Shown here: positions 6,492 through 15,102 of the stretch, piece by piece
Layout of the letters: each line of letters opens with the position of its first letter
Position numbering within the stretch: the stretch's first letter is position 1
Assembly (NCBI GenBank): GCA_012959595.1
Contig: DUCW01000082.1
Location: 1,219 to 16,369, forward strand
Origin: Gemmatimonadota bacterium
GTDB taxonomy: Bacteria; Gemmatimonadota; Gemmatimonadetes; Longimicrobiales; Gaopeijiaceae
Length of the DNA: 15,151 nt
Reading direction: 5' to 3'
Program-made: the position numbers and the translations under genes
Notes under the pieces: model-generated
What the model saw: the letters and a program-made list of their open reading frames with translations, nothing else
What the model was told of the DNA's origin: nothing
Databases searched by the model: none

Positions 6492-7880
6492 TTAAGTGAG
6501 CGAGATGGACAAACACTCCATTACTTGCTGGTCTTGTTCTTCCAAAATCGTACGAAGATCGATCAATAACTTGTCCTTTTCTACACGACCCACCAGAGGG
6601 ACTGGTAGACCTCTAAGTTTGTCCGACAATCTATTGGGAGTGCAACCAGGAAGTTCTATCACTAATCCGATGCTGGGAATTTCAAAGCCCGGAAAAGTTC
6701 CACCTCCCATAACAGAAAAACACTCCTTGAGGTTTACGTCTACAGCGGCATCTATCAATGCTTCGGCCAGAACAGTCGCTCTTTCAGTCAGTTTATCCAA
6801 TGAGGCTGTCAACATCCTTAGAACGGGAATCTCAACCAAGGCTACTTCTGGATCTCTATATAATAAAAGAGTAGCCTCAAGGCTTGTCAAGGTCATTTTA
6901 TCAACCCTCAAAGCTCTACAAAGCGGATCCTTCTGCATTCCTTCAACCCAATGTACTCCACTACCCACCAAAATACCTGCTTGAGGGCCCCCTAGAAGTT
7001 TATCTCCAGAGAATATCACAATGTCTGCACCCTGATTTAAGCTTTCTTTGGGTGTAGGTTCGGGCGGCAACCCAAGAAGCGAAGGGTCTAAAAGTAAACC
7101 AGAACCCAAATCATGCACAACGGGTAGTCCCACCTCTTTACCCAAATCGATCAGCGAAGCCAAAGAGGTTTCTTCAGTAAAACCCGTAATATTGAAATTA
7201 GACCGGTGAACCTTGAGAATCAGACCGGGATCGCCATTCTCCGCCGCTTCTCTGTAATCTTCTATTCGAGTCCTGTTGGTACTACCCACTTCAGTCAACC
7301 GAGCTCCCGAACATTCCAATATCTCCGGAATTCTGAATCCTCCTCCTATCTCTACGAGTTCTCCTCGAGACACCAAGACTTCCTTGTCCAAGGCCATGCT
7401 CCGCAGAACCATGACGAGTGCGGCTGCACCGTTGTTGAGAACTAGGGCGGACTTTCCTCCAGTCAATTCCTTCAGGAGTCTAGAGCAATGGTCGTATCTA
7501 GATCCCCTCACACCCTTGTTCACATCGTATTCTAGATTGGAGTAACAACCAGAAATAGAGTTCATTGCTTCTAGTGCATACTTGGAAAGTATAGCCCTGC
7601 CGAGATTTGTATGTAGAATGACACCAGTTCCATTCAAAATCTCACATAAAGATATCCTTGTAGAGTCTCGTAGTTTTGTCCGAACCGAATCAGCGAAGGC
7701 TCCTGTTTGTCCAATCATGTCTTGGAATTCCCCACTAAGTATTCGATTCCGCAACAGTTCTATCTCCTCTTGCAGGGCACTTAAAACCAGAGAACGAGAG
7801 TGATCCCGTAAAATTTCCTTAAAATGGTCAGACTGCATGATCAACTCAATCGATGGAATCTGACGAAGCTTATCATTCAT
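6492..7880 (-). CDS. selA: L-seryl-tRNA(Sec) selenium transferase (selenocysteine synthase)
   Basis: A PLP enzyme that converts seryl-tRNA(Sec) to selenocysteyl-tRNA(Sec) using selenophosphate. From ATG 7880 it is 462 residues, the usual SelA length, and begins MNDKLRQIPSIELIM like the family. It has the N-terminal tRNA-binding helical part, GTGVILHTNLGRA, YSNLEYDVNKGVRG, the VGSTNRTRIEDY segment and the PLP-binding lysine K294 in FSGDKLLGGPQAG, close to K295 of E. coli. An upstream start at 7934 is open but would run 62 bases into the lipoprotein gene. With ATG 7880 the overlap is ATGAATGA, so translation is probably coupled to the lipoprotein gene. selB, selC and selD are not in the window. 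Confidence 0.95.
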   Translation of the reverse strand: MNDKLRQIPSIELIMQSDHFKEILRDHSRSLVLSALQEEIELLRNRILSGEFQDMIGQTGAFADSVRTKLRDSTRISLCEILNGTGVILHTNLGRAILSKYALEAMNSISGCYSNLEYDVNKGVRGSRYDHCSRLLKELTGGKSALVLNNGAAALVMVLRSMALDKEVLVSRGELVEIGGGFRIPEILECSGARLTEVGSTNRTRIEDYREAAENGDPGLILKVHRSNFNITGFTEETSLASLIDLGKEVGLPVVHDLGSGLLLDPSLLGLPPEPTPKESLNQGADIVIFSGDKLLGGPQAGILVGSGVHWVEGMQKDPLCRALRVDKMTLTSLEATLLLYRDPEVALVEIPVLRMLTASLDKLTERATVLAEALIDAAVDVNLKECFSVMGGGTFPGFEIPSIGLVIELPGCTPNRLSDKLRGLPVPLVGRVEKDKLLIDLRTILEEQDQQVMECLSISLT

Positions 7881-9072
7881 AACAAACACTGCCGAAGAGT
7901 CTAAGGGTATCTCCTGGTATCTCGAGTGAATCAAGCATAATCTTTTCTACCCCCCCCCCTAGACCCGTACCATTGACATTCTCTAAGCCAGAGATTGCAA
8001 TCTCATAAGTAACTCCTAAGCTTATCGGTTCAATCAAAATAAGATAAACATTTCTACTGGGAATTTTGGATTCGTTAGCATTAACTTTTTCAGTTGAATC
8101 AGGTGATAGACTTATATCTCCACTATCCACACTGGATAAAGCGTCACTAAGCGTCACTTCTCGTAAATTGTACTCATGTTCACTCAAGATTTCCGCTATT
8201 CCTAGGCCAGTAGAGAAATCCGAAGAAAAGGTTGTGCTGACATTTTCGGCCAAATCCTGTTCAGGATTCAAATAATCGTCAAATTCGATCAATAATGTCA
8301 AAGAATCGACTACTCCTACAGCACTTAATTCAGGAGGGGTGCTATCGGGCCGTAATACCCGCATATCCGAAAATACAGTGTCATTCGCGGTAACGATCAA
8401 GTAACTCCGTGCAACAGGTTCCGTTAATTCTGGATTATTGTTTCTATTTTCGTCTACAAAAGCAATGATGGAATAGTCTCCCGCAGGCAAGTAACGAAAC
8501 GCATAAACTCCACTACTATCAGTAATAGCGATATGCCTTAGCTCCGATTCTTTGACTGAATCTAACTCAGTATCAAAGTCAGTCGTAGCCAAAACAGTAG
8601 TTCCACCAAGAGGTCTCAGAGTTATGCCATCTGTCACCAGCCCCGCCGCAACACTGGGTATCATTTCTGCACCAGTCGAGAACAAGAATTCGAATGGATA
8701 GGGCATCGCATTCTGGAAAAGATCCCTTATCCTTGGAAGAACGGTCACCCTATAAACCATATCATCAGGAAAGCCGCCTTCCATTTCCACCTCTAGGCTT
8801 CGACTGCCGTGAGTGACTTTGATATCACCCAGCATGGGTGATATCTTAACGGTTTCCTGAAGAGTCCCGGAGCTGACCGTTTCACTGATTCGTTCATCGA
8901 ACTGCAACTGAATTAATCCATCAAAATCGTTCAGAACTGCAAAACTTTCGGGGGTAGTAGCTACCACTTGAGGTCCGACTCTGTCCACGGGGCCTCCAAT
9001 AGGTGCTCCTGGCCTGGCACAGCCAACCCAGATCAAGGCTAAGATTATCAGGTGGAGAATGTGCTTGGTCAC
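7873..9072 (-). CDS. Lipoprotein with Ig-like (Big_5) and carboxypeptidase-regulatory-like domains
   Basis: A 399-residue envelope lipoprotein of unknown role. The N terminus is a type II signal peptide with hydrophobic core HLIILALIWV and lipobox WVGC (lipidated C18), then a short linker and GGPVDRVGPQVVATTPESFAV, the usual opening of Big_5 bacterial Ig-like domains (about residues 25-135, with IQLQFDERIS and a YRVTVLPRIRDLFQN strand). A second beta domain (about 145-225) resembles a carboxypeptidase regulatory-like fold, with DSSGVYAFRYLPAGDYSII and FVDENRNNNPE. The remainder is beta-rich, ending in YEIAISGLENVNG. A run of ten G codes Gly-Gly-Gly about 28 codons before the end; any one-base slip would cut the tail within a few codons. 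valS ends 42 bases upstream, and selA starts inside its last codons. Confidence 0.85.
   Translation of the reverse strand: MTKHILHLIILALIWVGCARPGAPIGGPVDRVGPQVVATTPESFAVLNDFDGLIQLQFDERISETVSSGTLQETVKISPMLGDIKVTHGSRSLEVEMEGGFPDDMVYRVTVLPRIRDLFQNAMPYPFEFLFSTGAEMIPSVAAGLVTDGITLRPLGGTTVLATTDFDTELDSVKESELRHIAITDSSGVYAFRYLPAGDYSIIAFVDENRNNNPELTEPVARSYLIVTANDTVFSDMRVLRPDSTPPELSAVGVVDSLTLLIEFDDYLNPEQDLAENVSTTFSSDFSTGLGIAEILSEHEYNLREVTLSDALSSVDSGDISLSPDSTEKVNANESKIPSRNVYLILIEPISLGVTYEIAISGLENVNGTGLGGGVEKIMLDSLEIPGDTLRLFGSVCYE
7950..7959 (-). repeat. Ten-base G run inside the lipoprotein gene
   Basis: Ten consecutive G on the coding strand (C on plus) near the 3' end of the lipoprotein gene. One base more or fewer shifts the frame: one alternative stops at TAG at once, the other after about six codons. 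This is a possible slippage site for phase variation and also a classic site of sequencing error. Confidence 0.9.
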
Positions 9073-9114
9073 GACTCTAATGATCGAAACATCTCCTGAA
9101 ACATTGCCACGTCC

Positions 9115-11868
9115 TCAGACATCACTCAAATTGCTCCTTTTTTTCTTGAGTACAGCCAGTTGCTGGAGAAAACTGTCCTCCTTCAACCTTTCCTTTTCGA
9201 CAACATCCACCGGTGCTGCAGAAAGAAATTTTTCGTTTGATAATTTCTTCCGCACACCTTCAACTAAAAGCTCTAATCGTAAGATCTCTGTCCTCACCTT
9301 CTCACATTCCTTCGCAAGATCAATCACTCCTCCGAGAGGAATGACTATCTCTGTTCCATCTTTAAGTACTGTATCGGCACCAGAGCCTTTAGAAATCGCA
9401 TTGACCTGAATTTCTCCTACTCTGGCCATTTTACCTAAAATCTCAGGCCTAGCAATCAATAGTTCAGTTAGTGCGGTCCTTGCTCCACTTATTTGTAAAT
9501 CAACCTGGATTTTTTCTCCCACACCATATTCTTTCCTTAAGCTTCTTATCTGGGTGACCAACTCCTGGATCTGATTCAAGTTCATCTCCGCCTGTTCATC
9601 AACAAAATCTTTTTGTGCTTGCGGCCAATCAGCGACAGCCAGCGTTTCAGACTTTTCTGTGTTTTGGGGGATTGGTAGTTGACTCCAAAGCTCAGACGTC
9701 ACAAATGGCATTATGGGATGGAGCAACCGCAATATTTCATCCAGCACAGTGACCAAAGTAGAGCGAGCTGCATGATAAGATGCGTCATCTTCCCTCGTCA
9801 ATCGGGCCTTCACCAGTTCCAAATACCAGTCAGCAAAATCTCCCCATATAAAATGATACAAGCGGTCTGATATTTCGTGAAATCTGAAATCATCAAGGCC
9901 CCGGGTCACTTCCGTAACTGTTTGTTGCAACCTAGATAGAATCCATCTGTCCTCCACCTCTAAAGAACCACGCACATCTAAAATATTCTTGACCTCATCG
10001 TCTCCTAAGCGCATCAACGCAAAACGTCCTGCATTCCAAAGTTTATTGGCAAAATTTCGACCCGTTGAAAAAGAAGATCCTAGGTCTTCGTGGTCCAGTT
10101 TTATGTCTCCTCCGACACCACTACTGGAAATCAGGGTGAATCGTAATGCATCTGCTCCGAATAAATCCACTACCTCCATTGGGTCTACCCCATTCCCCAG
10201 AGATTTAGACATCTTGCGACCTTGCTTGTCACGGACCGTTCCATGTAGATAGACTCGAGTAAATGGAGCTTCTCCCATAAATTCATACCCAGCCATGACC
10301 ATTCGAGCTACCCAGAAAAACAATATTTCTGGTGCTGTGACCATATCGTTGGTGGGATAAAATGCCTTCAGATCTGTGGTTTCTTGCGGCCATCCAAAAA
10401 CTGAGAAAGGCCAGAGCCAAGAAGAAAACCATGTATCTAATACATCAGGATCTTGTGTGAGATTCACACTATCGCAGAACTCACAGTCGTGCGGATCTTT
10501 TCGTGCTACAATCGTCTCTCCACAGTCATCACAATACCAAACTGGAATTCTATGTCCCCACCATAATTGCCTAGAAATACACCAGTCTCTAATCTCTTCC
10601 ATCCATCTCTCGTAAACTTTTTGCCAATGGTCAGGAGTGAATGTTATCGTACCGTCCCTGGAAGCTTCCAGCGCGGGTTTCGCCAAAGGTTTCATCCTAA
10701 CGAACCATTGCAAACTCAATCGAGGCTCCACAACCGTGTGACATCTGTAGCAGTGAGGAACGGCATGTACATGGTTTGAAACTCGACCCAATAGATCCAG
10801 TTCCCGCAAAGAATCCAATACTTTTTCTCTCCCTTTTGAGGAGCTTAAACCTCTAAATTCTTCAGGGACATTTTCGTTGAGTTTAGCTTCTGGAGTAAAA
10901 ATGTTGATCATCTCTAAGCCGGCACGCTGTGCAATCTCAAAATCATTGGGATCGTGAGCTGGAGTCACCTTGACTACACCAGATCCAAATTCCGGATCCA
11001 CAAAATCGTCTGCTACAATAGTTATAGATCTGCCAGTGAGAGGAACGTCTATATTAGCACCCACCAAACCTTCATATCGTCGGTCCTTAGGATTGACCGC
11101 TACAGCGGTGTCTCCCAACATAGTTTCAGGACGAGTGGTCGATAGCGTGATATACCAACCTCCGTCGGACAAATGACCTAGAGTATCAACTCCTCTGTCG
11201 TGTGCTTCACTAGCGGCATTCCAGGCTTCTTTCGCCAATGGATACTTCAATTCATATAGTTTGCCTTCAACTTCGCTACTCTCTGCTTCCTCGTTAGCCA
11301 GGGCAGTCAAACACCTGGGACACCAATTGATTATATACTCGCTTCTATAAACAAGATCTTTCTCATAAAGTTGTACGAAGACTTCCCGGACGGCATCACT
11401 CAATCCTGAATCCAGAGTAAACCGAGTCCTATCAAAATCACAACTGGAACCAATGGTTCTCAATTGTTCTAGTATTCTCCCTCCTGTTTTATCTACATAA
11501 TCCCAGACTCTTGCTTCAAAATCATCACGGCCCAAATCGCCTCTGGACAAATTCTCCTGGGCTAGTTGTTTTTCTACCATATTCTGGGTTGCTATTCCTG
11601 CATGGTCGGTTCCTGGGACCCAAAGGGCCACCCTCCCCTGCATTCGTCGCCAGCGTATCAGTACATCCTGTATGGTATTGTTGAGACTGTGTCCTATGTG
11701 AAGTACTGCAGTAACGTTTGGTGGAGGAATAACTATCACATATGGATCTACGCCAGAATCAACGACTGTGTCTGGATCAACCGAGAAGCACCCATTCTCA
11801 TTCCAAAATTGAATCCAACCTTCCTCTATATTTCCAGGATCGAACCTCGGTGGAAGTGGTTCAGCCAC
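9115..11868 (-). CDS. valS: Valyl-tRNA synthetase
   Basis: Class I aminoacyl-tRNA synthetase charging tRNA-Val in the cytoplasm. The 917-residue protein is full length: N-terminal FDPGNIEEGWIQFW, HIGH motif (HIGH, 57-60, after PPPNVTAVL), WVPGTDHAGIATQ, the editing-domain segment TTRPETMLGDTAVAVNP, the TVVEPRLSLQWFVRM region, two CxxC pairs (CDDC, CEFC) that may bind zinc, DTWFSSWLWPFS, KMSKS (552-556), the anticodon-binding helical domain, and the C-terminal coiled coil (about 845-917) that contacts tRNA. It starts with GTG at 11868, supported by GGAG five bases upstream. The 135-base gap before it shows no clear promoter. The lipoprotein gene follows after 42 bases, so the two may share a transcript with selA. 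Confidence 0.97.
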   Translation of the reverse strand: MAEPLPPRFDPGNIEEGWIQFWNENGCFSVDPDTVVDSGVDPYVIVIPPPNVTAVLHIGHSLNNTIQDVLIRWRRMQGRVALWVPGTDHAGIATQNMVEKQLAQENLSRGDLGRDDFEARVWDYVDKTGGRILEQLRTIGSSCDFDRTRFTLDSGLSDAVREVFVQLYEKDLVYRSEYIINWCPRCLTALANEEAESSEVEGKLYELKYPLAKEAWNAASEAHDRGVDTLGHLSDGGWYITLSTTRPETMLGDTAVAVNPKDRRYEGLVGANIDVPLTGRSITIVADDFVDPEFGSGVVKVTPAHDPNDFEIAQRAGLEMINIFTPEAKLNENVPEEFRGLSSSKGREKVLDSLRELDLLGRVSNHVHAVPHCYRCHTVVEPRLSLQWFVRMKPLAKPALEASRDGTITFTPDHWQKVYERWMEEIRDWCISRQLWWGHRIPVWYCDDCGETIVARKDPHDCEFCDSVNLTQDPDVLDTWFSSWLWPFSVFGWPQETTDLKAFYPTNDMVTAPEILFFWVARMVMAGYEFMGEAPFTRVYLHGTVRDKQGRKMSKSLGNGVDPMEVVDLFGADALRFTLISSSGVGGDIKLDHEDLGSSFSTGRNFANKLWNAGRFALMRLGDDEVKNILDVRGSLEVEDRWILSRLQQTVTEVTRGLDDFRFHEISDRLYHFIWGDFADWYLELVKARLTREDDASYHAARSTLVTVLDEILRLLHPIMPFVTSELWSQLPIPQNTEKSETLAVADWPQAQKDFVDEQAEMNLNQIQELVTQIRSLRKEYGVGEKIQVDLQISGARTALTELLIARPEILGKMARVGEIQVNAISKGSGADTVLKDGTEIVIPLGGVIDLAKECEKVRTEILRLELLVEGVRKKLSNEKFLSAAPVDVVEKERLKEDSFLQQLAVLKKKRSNLSDV

Positions 11869-12003
11869 TGTATCTCCAATCTATCATATTTTCATCTTCC
11901 AAAACCTTTGAAATGCTTCGTCGCAATCAAAAAACTAATAGGAATGTAACACCATCAAACAGTTCTAGATGAGATGTTTCATTAGTATTAGACTCTCAGA
12001 TAA

Positions 12004-12831
12004 CTACCACTTACCGATAGTGTCTGGGCGCACTAATGTTCCTGCTCTTTCCCGGTCCTTTCTTCTTCTTATAGCTTCTGCTCTTTCTCTCCAACTTCTC
12101 CTGATTGATGCATCTCTGCTAGCATTCATAATATCTCTATCCTCCCAGGCCCTTCTAGTGCTACGCTCACGTTGCCAGCTATTCCCCCCGAAATAGATAG
12201 GAAGAGGGATTGAAACATCACCCATATGCAGCCTGCCAGGACTGACACCCCACCTTTTCCCTTCGGAATCGGTTTTGGTCCAGTCCGTAAGTGCATTTTC
12301 CGCCTCCATCGCCCTGTAGACTGAGTCCACCCATATTTCTAGACGACCTGCCAACATAAGCTCCATAATTTCAGTCTCATCTAGCTGGAAAACTTCGGGT
12401 TGAGCTTTCCTCCATAATCGGTCATCGGAATTTTTTACCCTCAATACTTCCGATGCTCGTAGGCGTAACTCGATGCTCCCAATGTCCTCATTTCCTTCTT
12501 GATCCAATTCCTGGGGTATCACATCTACATCTAAAACCGGATCTTCTACGATTTCCTCCGGAAGGTCGGATTCGGTTTCCAATAAATCGGTTTCAATTAT
12601 TCTGACTACCCTGATCCCATCAATCGAACCGGAGACTGTTTCTCGGACTGAAACCGTTTCCCCGAGATACCAGTCTTCCATACTTAAAGAATAGATAAAG
12701 ATAAGGATGCCATGCAGAACGGCGGACACCAAAAGGCCTCCAACCATCGATCGACGGTTGAGATTGGTACGGCGGAAATTCGTTCTATTCCTCCCGTCGT
12801 CAATGTACATCAATGCTCTCAGATTCTTCAT
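12004..12831 (-). CDS. Membrane-anchored envelope protein of TonB-like layout, function unknown
   Basis: A 275-residue protein with a basic cytoplasmic N terminus (RNRTNFRRTNLNRR), one membrane span (about 29-50, SMVGGLLVSAVLHGILIFIYS), an acidic region (LLETESDLPEEIVEDPVLDV) and a C-terminal part ending in a strongly basic, Arg-rich stretch (about 230-265). This N-in, single-span, acidic-linker layout recalls TonB or TolA, but there is no Pro-rich spacer and no clear TonB C-terminal domain. The segment WVDSVYRAMEAENALTDWTKTDSEGKRWGVSPGRLHMGDVSIPLPI looks conserved; I recall similar text in Gemmatimonadota hypothetical proteins but cannot verify that. An in-frame ATG at 12810 (M8) is an alternative start. 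It lies between dapL (73 bases upstream) and valS. Confidence 0.75.
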   Translation of the reverse strand: MKNLRALMYIDDGRNRTNFRRTNLNRRSMVGGLLVSAVLHGILIFIYSLSMEDWYLGETVSVRETVSGSIDGIRVVRIIETDLLETESDLPEEIVEDPVLDVDVIPQELDQEGNEDIGSIELRLRASEVLRVKNSDDRLWRKAQPEVFQLDETEIMELMLAGRLEIWVDSVYRAMEAENALTDWTKTDSEGKRWGVSPGRLHMGDVSIPLPIYFGGNSWQRERSTRRAWEDRDIMNASRDASIRRSWRERAEAIRRRKDRERAGTLVRPDTIGKW

Positions 12832-12904
12832 CGCACTTTGTGATCCTCCGACTTTACTTGATGAACCACATATTCCTGAACATATACCCGCACGAGCAAC
12901 AACT

Positions 12905-14071
12905 CTATCTGTCTATCAATCGCCCCAACCTTCTCGCAGCAGCTCTCATCAGTCTATCTTCCACAGTCAATGCTATGCGGAAAAAACCTTCACCACCCGA
13001 ACCCAATCCAGCACCGGGTAACACAATCACACCCTCTTGCTCTAATGCTCTTTTTGCAAAGCTAATCGAACCTTCCTTTCCTGGGATTGGTACCCACAAA
13101 TACATAGTAGCTTTTGGCTTAGTGACAGAGAAACCCACTTTGGTAAAACTCTCCACCGCTACATCCCTGCGAGACTGAAATATCGCTACATTCTCTGGCA
13201 TCCATTTTTCGTGGATTTTCAGAGCTGTTACACCAGCAGCTTGAATGGCCTTGAAAGGACCCGTATCCATAAATGTTTTGACTTTAGTCAATGCAGAGAT
13301 TAAGTCAGCACCTCCTGCCACCCAGCCGAGACGCCAGCCCGTCATATTGTAAGTCTTAGAGAACGAGTGGAATTCTAATGAGACATCCTTAGCTCCTTCT
13401 ATTTCCAAGATACTAGATGGCCGGTAACCATCGAAAGCAATCTCACTGTAAGCATGATCATGAACTAGAACTGATCTAGTCTTCTGACAGAATTCAACAG
13501 CTTTTTGCAAATATTCAGAAGGAGCCACTGCAGTGGTTGGATTGTTGGGATAATTCAGATAAAGCAATCGAATTTGGGAGGAAATATCAGGCTGAAATCC
13601 ATCGAGAGGGATTAGGAAGTTTTCTTCTGGCAATAATGGTACTAGAAGCGGTCTTCCGCCTGCCAGAATTACACCACCTAGGTAGGACTGATAACCAGGG
13701 TCTGGTACCACGGCTACTTCCCCAGGATCCATGAATGCCAACGGAAGTTTAGCAATGCCCTCCTTAGAACCGAGCAGAGGCAGTATCTCCCGATATGGAT
13801 CCAATTTAGTCCCAAATCTATTTTTCATCCAATTGGCTATTTCTTCCCTGAAAGAAGGCAGACCAATTTGAAAAGAATAACGAGACATTTCGACTTGACG
13901 ACAAGCTTCTGAAAGACTTTGAATCACTTCAATTGGTGGGCTTAGATCTGCATCTCCAGCACCCAAATCAATGATTTCCACCCCTCTTGCAATCAGGTTA
14001 GTTTTTGTATCTGCTAAATCGGATAAAGGGTAATCCGGCAAATTCACGAATTTCTGACTTCTTTTAATCAT
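12905..14071 (-). CDS. dapL: PLP aminotransferase, LL-diaminopimelate aminotransferase type
   Basis: A class I/II fold-type I aminotransferase that by resemblance converts tetrahydrodipicolinate to LL-diaminopimelate with glutamate, for lysine and peptidoglycan. Motifs seen: IDLGAGDADLSPP, GSKEGIAKLPLAFMDPGEVAVVPDPGYQSYLGG (a stretch typical of DapL), LNYPNNPT, HDHAYSEIAFDGYRPSSILE and the Schiff-base lysine in EFHSFSKTYNMTGWRLGW (K239 from ATG 14071). I chose ATG 14071 (388 residues) because AAGGA stands eight bases before it; in-frame ATGs at 14077 and 14092 also exist. It overlaps the stop of the FAH-family gene by eight bases (ATGATTAA), so the two are probably translated together. Another alanine- or aspartate-type aminotransferase is possible, since this family is easily misnamed. 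Confidence 0.85.
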   Translation of the reverse strand: MIKRSQKFVNLPDYPLSDLADTKTNLIARGVEIIDLGAGDADLSPPIEVIQSLSEACRQVEMSRYSFQIGLPSFREEIANWMKNRFGTKLDPYREILPLLGSKEGIAKLPLAFMDPGEVAVVPDPGYQSYLGGVILAGGRPLLVPLLPEENFLIPLDGFQPDISSQIRLLYLNYPNNPTTAVAPSEYLQKAVEFCQKTRSVLVHDHAYSEIAFDGYRPSSILEIEGAKDVSLEFHSFSKTYNMTGWRLGWVAGGADLISALTKVKTFMDTGPFKAIQAAGVTALKIHEKWMPENVAIFQSRRDVAVESFTKVGFSVTKPKATMYLWVPIPGKEGSISFAKRALEQEGVIVLPGAGLGSGGEGFFRIALTVEDRLMRAAARRLGRLIDR

Positions 14072-14720
14072 GCCCATATTCCTTGGAAACACTATTCTTT
14101 AAAATACTCCTACCTATCACTTCGATTTCAACCCTATCTCCAACAGAGAGAGTGCCTACACCGGCTGGCGTTCCAGTCACTACAATGTCTCCTTTTTCAA
14201 GAGTCACTACTTTGGAGATATAGGATATCAGAAATGGGACAGAAAAAATCATCTCTGAGACCGCCCCTCTTTGACGTTCAATTCCATTTACCCTTGTCAC
14301 TACAACTAATTCCTCAAACTCATCTGGAGTTGTTGAAACAACACCACCGATGGGACAAAAAGTGTCAAATCCTTTTCCTTTGAACCACTGATTTTCAGCA
14401 CGTTGTATCTTGCGGGCCGTAACATCGTTGACAGGCATAATGCCATCAATAAATGACCAAGCCTCTGTCGAAGAAATATAACGTCCAGAACAGCCTATCC
14501 TGACACCTATTTCACCCTCATAGTGGACCTCCTTGACCCCTTTTGGAATTATAATTGGATCACCGTCACCAATGATACTCGACGGAGGCTTAAGGAAAAG
14601 TAAAGGTTCTTTAGGTACCTCATTGCCCAATTCTTCAGCATGGGCACGATAGTTCCTGCCCACGCAAACTATCTTAGAAGGTCGCACGAAATTTCCCTTC
14701 GAATTCAAGTCACTCTTCAT
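14064..14720 (-). CDS. Fumarylacetoacetate hydrolase (FAH) family protein
   Basis: A 218-residue single-domain FAH-family enzyme. Members split acylpyruvates or fumarylpyruvate, decarboxylate oxaloacetate or hydrate 2-oxopentenoate, using a divalent metal. Visible are KIVCVGRNYRAHAEELGNE, PLLFLKPPSSIIGDGDPIIIP, metal-ligand acidic residues E68 and E70 in HYEGEIGVRIG, D99 in PVNDVTARKIQ, the KGKGFDTFCPIGG loop and the C-terminal TGTPAGVGTLSVGDRVEIEV. Size and motifs are closest to the FAHD1-like acylpyruvase/oxaloacetate decarboxylase group, but the substrate cannot be read from sequence. Its start overlaps the end of the two-TM gene by 11 bases and its stop overlaps the dapL start, so all three form one coupled unit. 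Confidence 0.9.
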   Translation of the reverse strand: MKSDLNSKGNFVRPSKIVCVGRNYRAHAEELGNEVPKEPLLFLKPPSSIIGDGDPIIIPKGVKEVHYEGEIGVRIGCSGRYISSTEAWSFIDGIMPVNDVTARKIQRAENQWFKGKGFDTFCPIGGVVSTTPDEFEELVVVTRVNGIERQRGAVSEMIFSVPFLISYISKVVTLEKGDIVVTGTPAGVGTLSVGDRVEIEVIGRSILKNSVSKEYGHD

Positions 14721-14991
14721 CAGTCATGGAAGGTTTTTCCACTCCCTGATAGAATAGAATCAAACCTTTCTTGAAACCACTTAAAATAGGAATGGGTTGA
14801 TTGCCATCAGTGTGTATCAAAGTACCTACGATAGCCGAAACTCCCCCTATCGTAAGGAATAAAGTGATGACCCCCCACCAAAATCCAATATCAGAGTACC
14901 CGTTATTCCATCCCTCCAAGGAGTCTCCTAGCATTACAGTTGCTAGAGCTAGGATCACCAGCCCTATCAGTACTCCTAAAACACGTGTCAT
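14710..14991 (-). CDS. Small membrane protein with two spans, function unknown
   Basis: A 93-residue protein that I do not recognise. Two hydrophobic segments are clear: about 4-21 (VLGVLIGLVILALATVML) and about 36-60 (GFWWGVITLFLTIGGVSAIVGTLI), joined by a short loop with DSLEGWNNGYSD. The C-terminal 30 residues are soluble and end acidic (PSMTDEE). The ATG at 14991 has GAGAGG ten bases upstream. Its last codons overlap the start of the FAH-family gene by 11 bases, so it is the first gene of that coupled unit. The tight overlap suggests it is really translated. Confidence 0.7.
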   Translation of the reverse strand: MTRVLGVLIGLVILALATVMLGDSLEGWNNGYSDIGFWWGVITLFLTIGGVSAIVGTLIHTDGNQPIPILSGFKKGLILFYQGVEKPSMTDEE

Positions 14992-15035
14992 ATTCTATTC
15001 GCCTCTCTCTTTTTTAGCTTATTCGAAATTTGTTT

Positions 15036-15065
15036 CCTATAAAACAGCAGAATACGTTCACCCAA
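15036..15065 (-). promoter_or_regulatory. Possible promoter of the two-TM/FAH/dapL unit
   Basis: On the minus strand TTGGGT (15065-15060) is followed after 18 bases by TATAGG (15041-15036). Transcription would start about 38 bases before the ATG at 14991. The match to the sigma-70 consensus is partial, but the placement upstream of the first gene of an overlapping set is sensible. Confidence 0.3.
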
Positions 15066-15102
15066 AACAAATCACCATTTGTACAAGATAGTGTTGCACA
15101 CC

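Noticed and set aside
6345..6494. SelA extension by read-through into the following in-frame ORF
   Set aside because: The SelA C terminus is already complete, and the stop is TAA, not a known recoding stop, with no supporting signal seen.
6496..6984. 162-codon plus-strand ORF antisense to selA
   Set aside because: It lies wholly inside the well-supported selA gene, shows no family motif and looks like a shadow frame.
6492..7934. Longer SelA starting at 7934
   Set aside because: It would overlap the lipoprotein gene by 62 bases, and the added 18 residues are not SelA-like; ATG 7880 matches the family N terminus and gives an ATGAATGA coupling.
11869..12003. T-box or other riboswitch before valS
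   Set aside because: No T-box consensus or extended stem structure is visible in the 135-base gap.
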